Assembly: GCA_937916485.1 (NCBI GenBank)
Contig: CALFSV010000411.1
Location: forward strand, 1 to 64,000
Reading direction: 5' to 3'
From: an uncultured Paracoccaceae bacterium
Lineage (GTDB): Bacteria; Pseudomonadota; Alphaproteobacteria; Rhodobacterales; Rhodobacteraceae
Length of the DNA stretch: 64,000 bases
The notes beneath the pieces are model-generated. The model saw only the letters and a list, made by a program, of their open reading frames with translations. It had not been told where the DNA came from and searched no databases. The translations under genes were made by a program, and so were the position numbers. Positions 56,152 to 64,000 of this stretch are shown here, piece after piece. Numbering within the stretch: position 1 is the stretch's first letter; each line of letters starts with the position of its first letter.

Positions 56152-56628
56152 ATGAGCGGTTTGAAGAACCTGAAAAAGCGGCGGCGGGTCCAGATCATTG
56201 TGGTGGCCTTCGTGGCCCTTGCCCTGTCGACGGGGTTGATCGGTTATGCCATGCGGGACGGTATCAATTTCTTCCGCTCGCCCAGCCAGGTCGCAGAGGC
56301 GCCGCCCAGCCCGACCGAACTCTTCCGCATCGGCGGTCTGGTCGAAGAAGGCTCGCTTGTGCGCGGCCAGGGCGAAACCATCAGCTTTCGCGTGACCGAT
56401 GGCGGGGCCTCGATCCCGATTGTCTACACAGGCATCCTGCCGGACCTGTTTGAAGAAGGCCAAGGCATGGTCGGGCAGGGCCGTTACATTGACGGCACAT
56501 TTGAAGCCGTTGAAATCCTTGCCAAACATGATGAGACCTACATGCCCAGCGAGGTGATCGACGCGCTCAAGGAGCAGGGTGTCTACATTGACCCCGATGC
56601 ACAGGACGCTGCTGTCGTCACCAATTAA
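56152..56628 (+). CDS. ccmE: Cytochrome c maturation protein CcmE (heme chaperone)
   Basis: Periplasmic heme chaperone that binds heme covalently and passes it to apocytochrome c through CcmF/H. The 158-residue protein has an N-terminal membrane anchor (about 13-32), a beta-barrel domain, and the heme-binding His126 in HDETY (126-130). The ccmF gene is separated from it by the endolysin and holin genes, an unusual break in the ccm set. Confidence 0.95.
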   Translation: MSGLKNLKKRRRVQIIVVAFVALALSTGLIGYAMRDGINFFRSPSQVAEAPPSPTELFRIGGLVEEGSLVRGQGETISFRVTDGGASIPIVYTGILPDLFEEGQGMVGQGRYIDGTFEAVEILAKHDETYMPSEVIDALKEQGVYIDPDAQDAAVVTN

Positions 56629-56645
56629 CGTTTTACGCTCAGGTT

Positions 56646-56671
56646 GGGGCCTCCGTCATAGTGGAGGCTCT
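56646..56671 (+). promoter_or_regulatory. Hairpin that can bury the endolysin ribosome-binding site
   Basis: Arms 56646-56654 and 56663-56671 pair over 9 bp (two G-T pairs) around an 8-base loop. The right arm contains GGAGG (56663-56667), the Shine-Dalgarno of the endolysin start at 56676. Folding would block initiation; it could also act as a weak 3' element of ccmE. The structure is read directly from sequence; the role is inferred. Confidence 0.55.
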
Positions 56672-56675
56672 GGCC

Positions 56676-57287
56676 ATGCAGACCGTCGAACAGATCGCGA
56701 CCGAGATCGTTGCCCGAGAGGGCGGCTATGTGAACGACCCCGATGACCCAGGTGGCGCCACGAAATACGGGGTCACAATCGGGACCATGCGGCGACTCGG
56801 CCTTGACCTGACAAACGACGGTATGGTGACCACGGCTGATGTCAGGGCGCTGGACCGTGATCGGGCGACAACGATCTTTATCGAACATTACTGGCGCAGG
56901 CCCCGCATCTGCGATCTTCCCGCGTTGCTGCATCCGACTGTGTTCGACATGTACGTCAACGCCGGAAGCAACGCGGTGCGGCTCCTGCAACGTCTTATCC
57001 GCGATATGCGAATCGAAGTCACGGTTGATGGCATCATCGGCCCCCGGACGATCGCTGTGGCCAGCCTCGCGGCGGCCTCGGCACCGGATCATATCGTCGA
57101 TGCCTACGGGATCGCCCGCCGCAACTACTACTACGCTCTGGCTGACCGCCGACCGGCCAGCCGCAAATACGCCCGTAGCCGCGATGGGGGAAAGGGTGGG
57201 TGGATCCTGCGGGCCGAGGAATTCCTGTCGCCCGGCTACCACCTGACGGACGCGCAGCACCGGGAAAGGACATCGTCATGGGCCTGA
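56676..57287 (+). CDS. Holin-associated N-acetylmuramidase (GH108 endolysin)
   Basis: A 203-residue muramidase of glycoside hydrolase family 108. It has the EGGYVNDPDDPGG motif with catalytic Glu15, followed by GATKYGVT, and a C-terminal peptidoglycan-binding-like segment (VDGIIGPRTIAVA, about 118-130). It lacks a signal peptide and would need a holin, which follows with a ten-base overlap. In Rhodobacter capsulatus an endolysin/holin pair away from the main GTA cluster releases gene transfer agent. This pair is a good candidate for the same task. ATG 56676 has GGAGG eight bases upstream. Confidence 0.87.
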   Translation: MQTVEQIATEIVAREGGYVNDPDDPGGATKYGVTIGTMRRLGLDLTNDGMVTTADVRALDRDRATTIFIEHYWRRPRICDLPALLHPTVFDMYVNAGSNAVRLLQRLIRDMRIEVTVDGIIGPRTIAVASLAAASAPDHIVDAYGIARRNYYYALADRRPASRKYARSRDGGKGGWILRAEEFLSPGYHLTDAQHRERTSSWA

Positions 57288-57796
57288 TGCAGGGGATCGC
57301 GAGGACGTTTTGGGCGTCCGACAGCGCAAGGCTAAGCAGCCTTGCCCGGCAGCTGCGCCAGGCGGCGGAGCGGGACGGTGTCATCCACTTGCCAAAGCCT
57401 GCGCGTCAGAGGGCGGCCTATGACCGCCTGATCGACGCGATCAACCGGTTGCCCCGCCCGGCGATGGCCATCGGGACCCTTGTCCTGCTGGCCACGGCGA
57501 TGGTCGCGCCCGACTGGTTTGCAAACCGGATGGAGGCGCTGTCCCAGATGCCCGAGGCGCTTTGGTGGGTCATCGGCGCGGTCATAAGCCTGTTCTTTGG
57601 CGCGCGGTTTCAGTCCGTCGATCAGGCTTTTCAGCGCGAACTTGCCGCGAGCGTGTGGACGGATGCGGCGCCACTGGCCAATGCGTTGACCCCCGGCGCC
57701 GCCGCGACTGGGACCGACGCAGGCGCAACCCTGCTTGTCGAGGTTCCCGCAACCAACCTGGCGTTGGCGGCGCATCAGGCAGGCACCAAGACGTGA
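57278..57796 (+). CDS. Holin of the GTA/3TM type
   Basis: A 172-residue membrane protein with two clear hydrophobic segments (about 61-77 and 94-108) and a possible third weaker one, matching the holin type found beside GH108 endolysins. Holins make pores that let the endolysin reach the cell wall. It overlaps the endolysin gene by ten bases and has AAAGGA before its ATG at 57278. The C-terminal 60 residues are Ala/Thr-rich and probably soluble. ccmF follows 57 bases later. Confidence 0.82.
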   Translation: MGLMQGIARTFWASDSARLSSLARQLRQAAERDGVIHLPKPARQRAAYDRLIDAINRLPRPAMAIGTLVLLATAMVAPDWFANRMEALSQMPEALWWVIGAVISLFFGARFQSVDQAFQRELAASVWTDAAPLANALTPGAAATGTDAGATLLVEVPATNLALAAHQAGTKT

Positions 57797-57853
57797 CACC
57801 ATGCCCCGCTACGCCGCATTGGCGGCGGCGCGGGGCTGGCCTATAACAATGGC

Positions 57854-59827
57854 ATGATTACAGAGCTTGGACATTTTGCGCTGATTCTGGCCTTCGGGAT
57901 TGGCATAATGCAGATGATCGTGCCGATGGTTGGCGCGCACAAGGGATGGCGGGGCTGGATGGCCTTTGCCGAACCGGCCGCAACCTCGCAATTCATCCTG
58001 GTGGGCATGTCCTTTGCCGCCCTAACCTGGGCCTTTGTCACCTCGGATTTTTCGCTGCGGCTTGTTTACCTGAACTCGCATAGTGCCAAGCCGATGATCT
58101 ACAAAATCAGCGGCGTCTGGGGCAATCACGAAGGGTCGATGCTGCTCTGGATCCTGATCCTTGTCCTTTTTGGCGCTTGTGCCGCCTGGTTTGGGGGCAA
58201 CCTGCCTGCCACGCTGCGGGCCCGGGTGCTGTCGGTGCAGGCCGCGATTTCCGTGGCGTTCTACGCGTTTATTCTTTTCACCTCGAACCCGTTTCTGAGG
58301 CTGGAAGTGCCGCCCTTTGACGGGCAGGATCTCAATCCGCTGTTGCAGGACCCCGGCCTCGCGTTCCATCCGCCGTTCCTCTACCTTGGGTATGTCGGGC
58401 TTTCGATGTCCTTCAGCTTTGCCATCGCGGCCCTGATCGAGGGGCGAGTCGATGCTGCTTGGGCCCGCTGGGTCCGGCCCTGGACGCTGGCCGCATGGCT
58501 GTTCCTGACTATCGGCATCGCGCTTGGGTCCTGGTGGGCCTATTACGAACTCGGCTGGGGCGGTTTCTGGTTCTGGGACCCGGTCGAGAACGCGTCTTTC
58601 ATGCCCTGGCTGCTGGCGGCTGCGCTGTTGCATTCGGCCATTGTGGTGGAAAAACGTGAGGCGCTGAAAAGCTGGACGATCCTTCTGGCCATTCTGGCGT
58701 TTGGCTTCTCGCTGTTGGGCACCTTTATCGTGCGGTCTGGGGTCCTGACCTCGGTTCACGCCTTTGCCAATGATCCCGAACGGGGGGTCTATATCCTCAT
58801 CATCTTGGGCATCTTCCTGGGCGGGGCGCTGGTTCTTTATGCCGCCCGCGCCGCCGAGATGGAGGCCAAGGGCGTCTTTAGCACCGTCAGCCGCGAAAGC
58901 GGTCTGGTCCTGAACAACGTGCTTTTGGCGGTGTCGGCCTTTGTGGTCTTTATCGGGACCATCTGGCCGCTCTTTGCCGAACTGATCCTGGGCCGGACCC
59001 TGTCGGTCGGGGCGCCCTTCTTTGACGCGGCCTTTACCCCCTTCTTCGTGGCGCTGGGTCTGGTCCTGCCGATTGGAAGCATGCTAGCCTGGAAAAGGGG
59101 CAGCCTGCGTCGGACAGCCTTGCCCCTTGGTGGCATCGCCATTCTTGCGGTGGCGGTCGGGGCGCTTGCCTTTGCCTTGCAGACCGGTCGGTCGGCCCTT
59201 GGACCGATCGGTGTCGCCCTAGGGGTCTGGGTTGTGGCCGGGGCCGCCTATGACCTGTGGTCGCGCACCGGGCGCGAGGGGCTTGCGGCCCGGTTTGGCC
59301 GTCTGACGCGCCTGCCGCGGGCCGACTGGGGCAAGGCCGTGGCACATGCCGGTCTTGGGATCACTATCCTTGGGGTGGCGGCGATTACTGCATGGCAGCA
59401 AGAGGACATTCGGGTCGCACAGATCGGTGACCGGTTCGCAGTCGGTCAGTATGAGATCGAGCTTCGGTCGGTTGATCAGGGACAAGGCCCCAACTACGTC
59501 ACGACGATGGCCACCACGGCCGTCTGGAAAGGCGACCGCGAAATCGCCGTTTTGACCCCTGAAAAGCGGTTCTACCCCGTGGCAAGCATGCCCACGACCG
59601 AGGCCGCGATCCGCAACGGCATCCTGCGCGACTTCTACCTTGTGATCGGTGACCCGCAGGTCGGCGGTGGCTATGCAGTCCGGACCTATATCAAGCCCTT
59701 CGCCAATTGGATCTGGGGCGGGGCCATCTTGATGGCCCTTGGCGGGGCGATTTCCTTGACCGACCGGCGGTTGCGGGTTGCATCGGGCGCTGCCAAAAAG
59801 CCGACGACGATGGTACCGGCGGAATGA
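57854..59827 (+). CDS. ccmF: Cytochrome c heme lyase subunit CcmF
   Basis: Large multi-pass inner-membrane protein that, with CcmH, attaches heme to apocytochrome c in the periplasm. The 657-residue protein has many membrane helices and the tryptophan-rich WGGFWFWDPVEN motif (about 234-246), plus the VWGNHEGSMLLW segment (about 88-99). Its stop overlaps the ccmH start (ATGA). It normally follows ccmE directly; here two lysis genes lie between. Confidence 0.96.
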   Translation: MITELGHFALILAFGIGIMQMIVPMVGAHKGWRGWMAFAEPAATSQFILVGMSFAALTWAFVTSDFSLRLVYLNSHSAKPMIYKISGVWGNHEGSMLLWILILVLFGACAAWFGGNLPATLRARVLSVQAAISVAFYAFILFTSNPFLRLEVPPFDGQDLNPLLQDPGLAFHPPFLYLGYVGLSMSFSFAIAALIEGRVDAAWARWVRPWTLAAWLFLTIGIALGSWWAYYELGWGGFWFWDPVENASFMPWLLAAALLHSAIVVEKREALKSWTILLAILAFGFSLLGTFIVRSGVLTSVHAFANDPERGVYILIILGIFLGGALVLYAARAAEMEAKGVFSTVSRESGLVLNNVLLAVSAFVVFIGTIWPLFAELILGRTLSVGAPFFDAAFTPFFVALGLVLPIGSMLAWKRGSLRRTALPLGGIAILAVAVGALAFALQTGRSALGPIGVALGVWVVAGAAYDLWSRTGREGLAARFGRLTRLPRADWGKAVAHAGLGITILGVAAITAWQQEDIRVAQIGDRFAVGQYEIELRSVDQGQGPNYVTTMATTAVWKGDREIAVLTPEKRFYPVASMPTTEAAIRNGILRDFYLVIGDPQVGGGYAVRTYIKPFANWIWGGAILMALGGAISLTDRRLRVASGAAKKPTTMVPAE

Positions 59828-60273
59828 AGCGCCTTCTCCTCATTCTGTGCCTGATCCTCGCGGCGCCCGCATGGGCGGTCCAGCCGGACGAGGTTCTGGA
59901 CGACCCGGTCCTCGAAAGCCGGGCCCGTGAGATCAGCGCAGGCCTGCGTTGCCCCGTCTGTCAAAGCGAAAGCATCGACGAATCGAACGCCACCCTGTCC
60001 CGGGACTTGCGCCTTTTGGTGCGGGAGCGTCTGGTCGCAGGCGACACTGATCAAGAGGCCATCGACTATATCGTGGCCCGCTACGGTGAATTTGTGTTGC
60101 TCAGGCCCGATGTGCGCGGGGCCAATCTTGTGCTTTGGCTCGCGGCCCCCGGTCTTTTGCTGATTGGTCTCGTTATCGGCTGGAGCACGATCCGCCGCCG
60201 CAGCGCCAAACCGCCATCGGACACGCTGGGCGCGGCAGAGAAAGCGCGGCTGGACGAGATTCTGCGGTCCTGA
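59824..60273 (+). CDS. ccmH: Cytochrome c maturation protein CcmH
   Basis: Thioredoxin-like membrane protein that reduces apocytochrome cysteines and assists heme ligation with CcmF. The 149-residue protein has a signal peptide (about 1-19), the redox motif LRCPVCQ with Cys43 and Cys46, and a membrane helix (about 103-121). It starts inside the ccmF stop codon. The CcmI-like extension found in some CcmH proteins is absent. Confidence 0.95.
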   Translation: MKRLLLILCLILAAPAWAVQPDEVLDDPVLESRAREISAGLRCPVCQSESIDESNATLSRDLRLLVRERLVAGDTDQEAIDYIVARYGEFVLLRPDVRGANLVLWLAAPGLLLIGLVIGWSTIRRRSAKPPSDTLGAAEKARLDEILRS

Positions 60274-60349
60274 CGCGCGGTTGCGCTTTTCCTTCGCGCT
60301 TTTCCCATTAGGTACGTTCCGACAGCAGTTCAGGACAGGACCAGACCCG

Positions 60350-61126
60350 ATGGATTACAAGGCGATCACCCTAGAGATCACGAATGACATTGCGGTTCTG
60401 ACGCTGAATCGGCCCGATGTGATGAACGCGCTCAACACCCAGATGCGGGCCGAGATCACGCACGCCGTGAAGGCCAGTGAGGCGGAGGCCCGGGTGATCG
60501 TCCTGACGGGGGCGGGCCGGGCCTTTTGTTCGGGCCAGGATCTGGGTGATGGAGGTTCCGCCGCCAATCTTGACCTTGAGCGGACGCTGCGTGACGAATA
60601 CCTGCCGATGCTGCGGGCGATAACCGAGGCGCGCGTTCCGACCATTTCGGCGGTTAATGGCGCAGCTGCCGGGGCAGGGGCCAACCTTGCCCTGTCTGCC
60701 GATGTGGTCATCGCTTCGGATGCCGCCTACTTTGTGCAGGCCTTCACCCGGATTGGCCTGATCCCGGATGCGGGTGGCACCTACCTGTTGCCACGTCAGG
60801 TGGGCCTTGCCCGCGCCATGGGGGCATCCTTGTTCGGAGACAAGATCGGGGCCCGGCAGGCGGCGGACTGGGGCATGATCTACGAGGCCGTGGGCGCCGA
60901 TGCCTTTGACAGCCACTGGCGCGACCGGGCGGCGCAGCTGGCCACCGGCCCGACCGAGGCCTACCGTCATATCAAGACGGCTTTGCACGCGACCTATGAC
61001 AACACGATGGACGAACAATTGCTGCTTGAGGCGCAATTGCAGGGAAAATGCGGCCAGACCCGCGACTTTCGCGAAGGTGTCGTCGCTTTCCTCGAAAAGC
61101 GGCCCGCCCGTTACGAAGGGCGCTAG
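60350..61126 (+). CDS. Enoyl-CoA hydratase/isomerase, PaaG-like
   Basis: Crotonase-fold protein of 258 residues. It resembles the ring-epoxide isomerase PaaG of phenylacetate degradation in detail: FCSGQDLGD (about 60-68), AVNGAAAGAGANLALSADVV, and GLIPDAGGTYLLPR with RAMG. General enoyl-CoA hydratase activity is the alternative. No other phenylacetate genes are nearby, so the symbol is withheld. It is convergent with the GNAT gene, their ends overlapping by four bases. Confidence 0.85.
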   Translation: MDYKAITLEITNDIAVLTLNRPDVMNALNTQMRAEITHAVKASEAEARVIVLTGAGRAFCSGQDLGDGGSAANLDLERTLRDEYLPMLRAITEARVPTISAVNGAAAGAGANLALSADVVIASDAAYFVQAFTRIGLIPDAGGTYLLPRQVGLARAMGASLFGDKIGARQAADWGMIYEAVGADAFDSHWRDRAAQLATGPTEAYRHIKTALHATYDNTMDEQLLLEAQLQGKCGQTRDFREGVVAFLEKRPARYEGR

Positions 61127-61644
61127 GCGGTCGGACGGGGCAGGGCGAGGTAGATACTGTCCACCCAGACCCCGTCTATGCAGAACGTGTTCCTGGCCCG
61201 GTGGGTTTCCTGAAATCCCAGCCGGTTCAGCAACGCCAGTGAAGCGGCATGGCGCGGGTCGACATCTGCCGTCAGTGAAGGCACGTCCGAGGTGGCGAAT
61301 AGATGCGGGATGATCGCCTCCATCGCCTCGCGGGCGATGCCCTTGCCCCAGGCGTCGGGGTGCAGGATATATCCGATCTCGGGCAGCCGCCATGCCCCGG
61401 CCTTGCCGATGCAGCGGCCTTCATGTTCGATCACGAAGTCCCGGCCAAGGCATTCGGGGTCCAATTGCCGATCCAGCCATGCCCGCGTCGTGTCCATGTC
61501 CGGATGGGGCGGGGTGGACCAGTAGGTCATCATCTTGGGATTGCTCAGGATGTCGTAGAAGGCGTCAAGGTCCGAGGGCTGTGCCGGGCGCAGGACAAGC
61601 CGGTCGGTCCTTAGCGTCGTCGGGTAATCCGGCAGCATGGCCAT
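61123..61644 (-). CDS. GNAT family N-acetyltransferase (RimJ/RimL-like)
   Basis: A 173-residue acetyl-CoA-dependent acetyltransferase. It opens with LRTDRLVLRPAQPSDLDAFYDIL and has the acetyl-CoA loop in HPDAWGKGIAREA (about 95-107) and the NRLGFQETH motif near the C-terminus. The RimJ/RimL-like branch acetylates ribosomal proteins, antibiotics or small amines; the substrate here is unknown. GGACACC precedes the ATG at 61644. It is convergent with the PaaG-like gene. Confidence 0.85.
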   Translation of the reverse strand: MAMLPDYPTTLRTDRLVLRPAQPSDLDAFYDILSNPKMMTYWSTPPHPDMDTTRAWLDRQLDPECLGRDFVIEHEGRCIGKAGAWRLPEIGYILHPDAWGKGIAREAMEAIIPHLFATSDVPSLTADVDPRHAASLALLNRLGFQETHRARNTFCIDGVWVDSIYLALPRPTA

Positions 61645-61695
61645 GCGGTGTCCTTTGGTCCCCCACGCGCCTCATAGGGGTGGCGGACCTTGGTT

Positions 61696-61750
61696 GATTG
61701 GGCCGAACCAAGTGCCGAACCCCGTGCCAGACCCATTGCCCGGCCCAATC
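61696..61750. repeat. Long-loop inverted repeat
   Basis: GATTGGGCCG at 61696-61705 and CGGCCCAATC at 61741-61750 are perfect 10-bp arms separated by 35 bases, just past the stop of the acidic protein gene. It may terminate that gene. Confidence 0.4.
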
Positions 61751-61758
61751 GTGGTACG

Positions 61759-63357
61759 TCACGCGGCGAAGACGTGCAACTCTGCCTCGTCGTCCATGTC
61801 GGGGTCTTCCTCGGACATCGCGACCAGAGGCATCCCAAGGTAGTCGACAAGGTATTCGTCGTCACAGGGCGCGCATTCATGACCCGGCACATAGCGCAGG
61901 TCGTCAACGGCGCCTGACCCGGTCAGGTTCACATCCATGATCGCCACGCCCGGCACGTTGATTGCCAAATCCTGCTCGCCGTTGTCACCGGTGGTGGGGA
62001 TGTCGAGGGTCTCGATCAACTCGCCGTCCTCGTCGAACAGGTCGATGGTGCCACCCGCCTCTTCGATGTCCAGCAGGCGCAGGCTCACCACGTCGGAAGG
62101 ATCGGTGAAGGAAAAGGTAATGGTCCCGCCGCGCATATTGTCATCCGCGTCTGATGCGTCGCCATCTTCGGATATGATAACGGCGTTGCCCTGATCGTCA
62201 TAGCCAAGATCCCGGTCACCGCCCGTCGGATTTGCGGTGTCAAAGATCATTGCATCATTCGGGCTGTCGTCGCTGTCGCCGCTTCTTTGGGCCGAGACGG
62301 TCATCCCTTCGAATTGGCCATCCACCGTGTCACCAGAGGCGAGACCCTCGAAATCCTCGGTCACGATCTCGGTCGGGCAGGGAAGGGACGCGGCCTCGAT
62401 CGTGGTGATCTCGAGATTGTCGATAAAGATCCGCTCATTGTTCGACGTAATGTCGGACACGATGCGGAACTGGGCCGTTTCCGAAACATCGTCCAAAACG
62501 CCGCCTTCGTAGGTCAGCGGGCCATTCCGGGGGCCGATTTGCTGACCGGTCTCGGACCCGATGAGTGCGGTTCCGGCGTCGTTGACTGTGAATTCGTCCA
62601 GAAGCACCCAGGATCCATTGTCGATCTGAACCTCGACCCGCAGGGTATCAAGGCCGTGCCCGCTGTTTTCGAACTGGTGCAAACCACGGGCCCGAGCATC
62701 AAAGCTAAGTGAGACGGGCTGGTCCGTCTCAACCGGCTCTAGCAGAACCGTGCCGTCATTGGCGCCGTTGGTGAACAGGGCGTCCTGCCGGATTTTCCAG
62801 GCGTCGTCCGTGGCGATCATGTCGCTTTGGGCCGGGTCCCGGATGTCGTCAAAGTCCTCGGTCAACTCAACAACGGTTCCGCCCGATGCCCCGCCCAATG
62901 CCCCGTCCGCCGGGGTCAGGGCAAGGCCGGCGCCGCTATCGGAATCAACGACAGCGACGATGTTGGTCAGGTCCAGATCGGCGATGGTAAGGGGCGTGCC
63001 ATCGTCGGCGTAGATGGTAAAGCCGGTGGTTGTCACCTCGCCGGACGTGCTTCCTGCGGAAGTGCCGAACTGAACGCCCACATCATAACCTTCGGCCACG
63101 GTCGCGCCGTTGGCGAGGGTCGTGGCACTGTCCGGCGCGGCCTCGAACCCTGTAATCTCGCGGGTGTCGACCATTGGATAGACGGTCAGGCTGCCAAGGG
63201 CGCTGCTACCCGCGATGTTAAAGAACAGGCCGTCGATATCAGACCCGCGGTCGCTGGCGTCGAGAAGCAGGACAAGGCTTCCCTGGTCTTCGAAAATCGT
63301 CAGTTCAACAAAGGGCTCACAGCCCAGGAGGACTGTCGTACTGTTGTTTCCGGGCAT
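61759..63357 (-). CDS. Large acidic protein of unknown function
   Basis: I do not recognise the whole protein. The 532 residues are very acidic, rich in Asp, Gly, Thr and Ser, and dominated by beta-pattern segments. Two related blocks are visible: one opening with TEDFDDI (about 163) and ending IFIDNLEIT, and one opening with TEDFEGLASGDTV (about 335). Two CxxC-like cysteines sit near the end (GHECAPCDDEY). No signal peptide or RTX nonapeptides are seen, so export by a type I system is only a possibility. The ATG at 63357 has GAGGAG six bases before it; an ATG at 63384 lacks one. Confidence 0.68.
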   Translation of the reverse strand: MPGNNSTTVLLGCEPFVELTIFEDQGSLVLLLDASDRGSDIDGLFFNIAGSSALGSLTVYPMVDTREITGFEAAPDSATTLANGATVAEGYDVGVQFGTSAGSTSGEVTTTGFTIYADDGTPLTIADLDLTNIVAVVDSDSGAGLALTPADGALGGASGGTVVELTEDFDDIRDPAQSDMIATDDAWKIRQDALFTNGANDGTVLLEPVETDQPVSLSFDARARGLHQFENSGHGLDTLRVEVQIDNGSWVLLDEFTVNDAGTALIGSETGQQIGPRNGPLTYEGGVLDDVSETAQFRIVSDITSNNERIFIDNLEITTIEAASLPCPTEIVTEDFEGLASGDTVDGQFEGMTVSAQRSGDSDDSPNDAMIFDTANPTGGDRDLGYDDQGNAVIISEDGDASDADDNMRGGTITFSFTDPSDVVSLRLLDIEEAGGTIDLFDEDGELIETLDIPTTGDNGEQDLAINVPGVAIMDVNLTGSGAVDDLRYVPGHECAPCDDEYLVDYLGMPLVAMSEEDPDMDDEAELHVFAA

Positions 63358-63564
63358 AGGGAACTCCTCAACACTGCCACTCATTAACGAACGTCTTTGT
63401 TGATCTGGAAATTGGGCGGCGGCGCCAAGCCAAATCTTGATTTCTCCTTAGTTTGAGCCTGTTTGGGGCTAATTTTCGCCTCAATTGATGAACCGGATTA
63501 AACAGTGACTTCGTCAAACGAGCATTGTTTCCATGGCCAGCGCTCCGCCGCGCGCGGGCGAATC
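63358..63564. other. Spacer between acidic protein gene and gltA
   Basis: About 200 bases, A/T-richer than the surrounding genes in its middle (63420-63500), with no convincing coding frame on either strand. It probably carries the promoter of the acidic protein gene on the minus strand. I see no clear -35/-10 pair. Confidence 0.4.
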
Positions 63565-63593
63565 AAAAACGCCGGGGCTGTCGGGCCCCGGCG
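63565..63593 (-). terminator. Rho-independent terminator of gltA
   Basis: A perfect 9-bp stem (CGCCGGGGC/GCCCCGGCG) pairs 63570-63578 with 63585-63593; on the minus strand it is followed by TTTTT. It lies 28 bases past the citrate synthase stop. Confidence 0.85.
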
Positions 63594-63621
63594 CTTGCAG
63601 TTTTGTCCCGATTGTCGGGAC

Positions 63622-64000
63622 CTAGCGGTTCTCGATATCCACGTAGTCGCGGGCCGTATCGCCAAGATACAGCTGACGCGGGCGGCCGATCTTGAGCTGC
63701 GGATCGGCCAGCTGCTCTTTCCACTGGGAAATCCAGCCAACCGTGCGGGCCAGGGCGAAGATCGGGGTGAACATCGCTGTTGGGAAACCCATCGCATCCA
63801 GGATGATGCCAGAATAGAAGTCCACATTGGGATAAAGCTTCTTTTCCTTGAAGTAGGGGTCCTCAAGCGCGATCCGCTCAAGCTCTTTGGCGACTTGAAG
63901 GGTCGGGTTGTTGTGAATGCCCAGAAGCTCCAGCACCTCATCAGCGCTTTCCTTCATCACCTTGGCCCGAGGGTCAAAGTTCTTGTAGACCCGGTGGCCA
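63622..64000 (-). CDS. gltA: Citrate synthase, C-terminal part
   Basis: The gene is cut by the window end; about 125 C-terminal residues are present. They begin with [15 protein letters not shown], which includes the conserved catalytic-region histidine and arginine of citrate synthase, and continue through [16 protein letters not shown] with the catalytic aspartate and [10 protein letters not shown] to the end. Citrate synthase joins acetyl-CoA and oxaloacetate in the TCA cycle. A rho-independent terminator follows. Confidence 0.95.
   Translation of the reverse strand, partial: GHRVYKNFDPRAKVMKESADEVLELLGIHNNPTLQVAKELERIALEDPYFKEKKLYPNVDFYSGIILDAMGFPTAMFTPIFALARTVGWISQWKEQLADPQLKIGRPRQLYLGDTARDYVDIENR

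Overview
The window is a GC-rich chromosomal segment of an alphaproteobacterium, almost certainly a Rhodobacteraceae member (Rhodobacter/Roseobacter type). Supporting evidence: an ALAS-type HemA close to the Rhodobacter enzyme with a perfect FNR-type box upstream, the dense protein-coding layout, a bactofilin/M23 pair, a DUF1127 small protein, a bolA/grxD pair, a complete valine-degradation cluster with methylmalonate-semialdehyde dehydrogenase, and an endolysin/holin pair of the gene-transfer-agent (GTA) type inside the cytochrome c maturation locus. No transposase, integrase, CRISPR array or defence island is visible; this is core chromosome.

Layout. 1-260: 3' part of tRNA-Asp and a repeat-rich spacer. 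260-6384: M20 dipeptidase, divergent hemA, a RodZ-like protein, ispG, and a secreted DsbA-type protein. 6517-15653: aminotransferase and cell-wall amidase (overlapping), PBP1A, release factor 2, DUF2189 membrane protein, then the convergent bactofilin/M23 peptidase pair. 15810-25932: DUF455 ferritin-like protein, peroxiredoxin, a giant AsmA-like protein, queA, an MFS carrier, DUF924, lpdA, and an unrecognised exported HExxH protein. 26084-38553: uvrA, a DUF2892 membrane protein, the valine/isobutyrate operon (BKACE, acyl-CoA dehydrogenase, HIBCH, mmsB) with mmsA and a divergent LysR regulator, a CBS protein, coaD, a DUF1127 micro-protein, and gap. 38681-49230: DUF808, transketolase with a coupled DUF4329 lipoprotein, a coiled-coil protein with ZapA, the bolA/micro-protein/grxD cassette, purL, a candidate small RNA, and a LysR regulator. 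49402-64000: a fused indolepyruvate-type ferredoxin oxidoreductase, acyltransferase, murI, argC, ccmE-endolysin-holin-ccmF-ccmH, a PaaG-like hydratase, a GNAT acetyltransferase, a large acidic protein of unknown function, and the 3' end of citrate synthase.

How the genes work together. Several clusters are clear: peptidoglycan synthesis and remodelling (amiC, mrcA, M23, bactofilin, murI, RodZ-like), valine catabolism (mmsA, acyl-CoA dehydrogenase, HIBCH, mmsB), cytochrome c maturation (ccmE, ccmF, ccmH), Fe-S trafficking (bolA, grxD), and heme synthesis under probable oxygen control (hemA). The observations most worth following are the GTA-like lysis cassette inside the ccm locus with a Shine-Dalgarno sequence that can be buried in a hairpin, a candidate anti-Shine-Dalgarno small RNA between the LysR gene and purL, and three micro-genes shorter than 55 codons.
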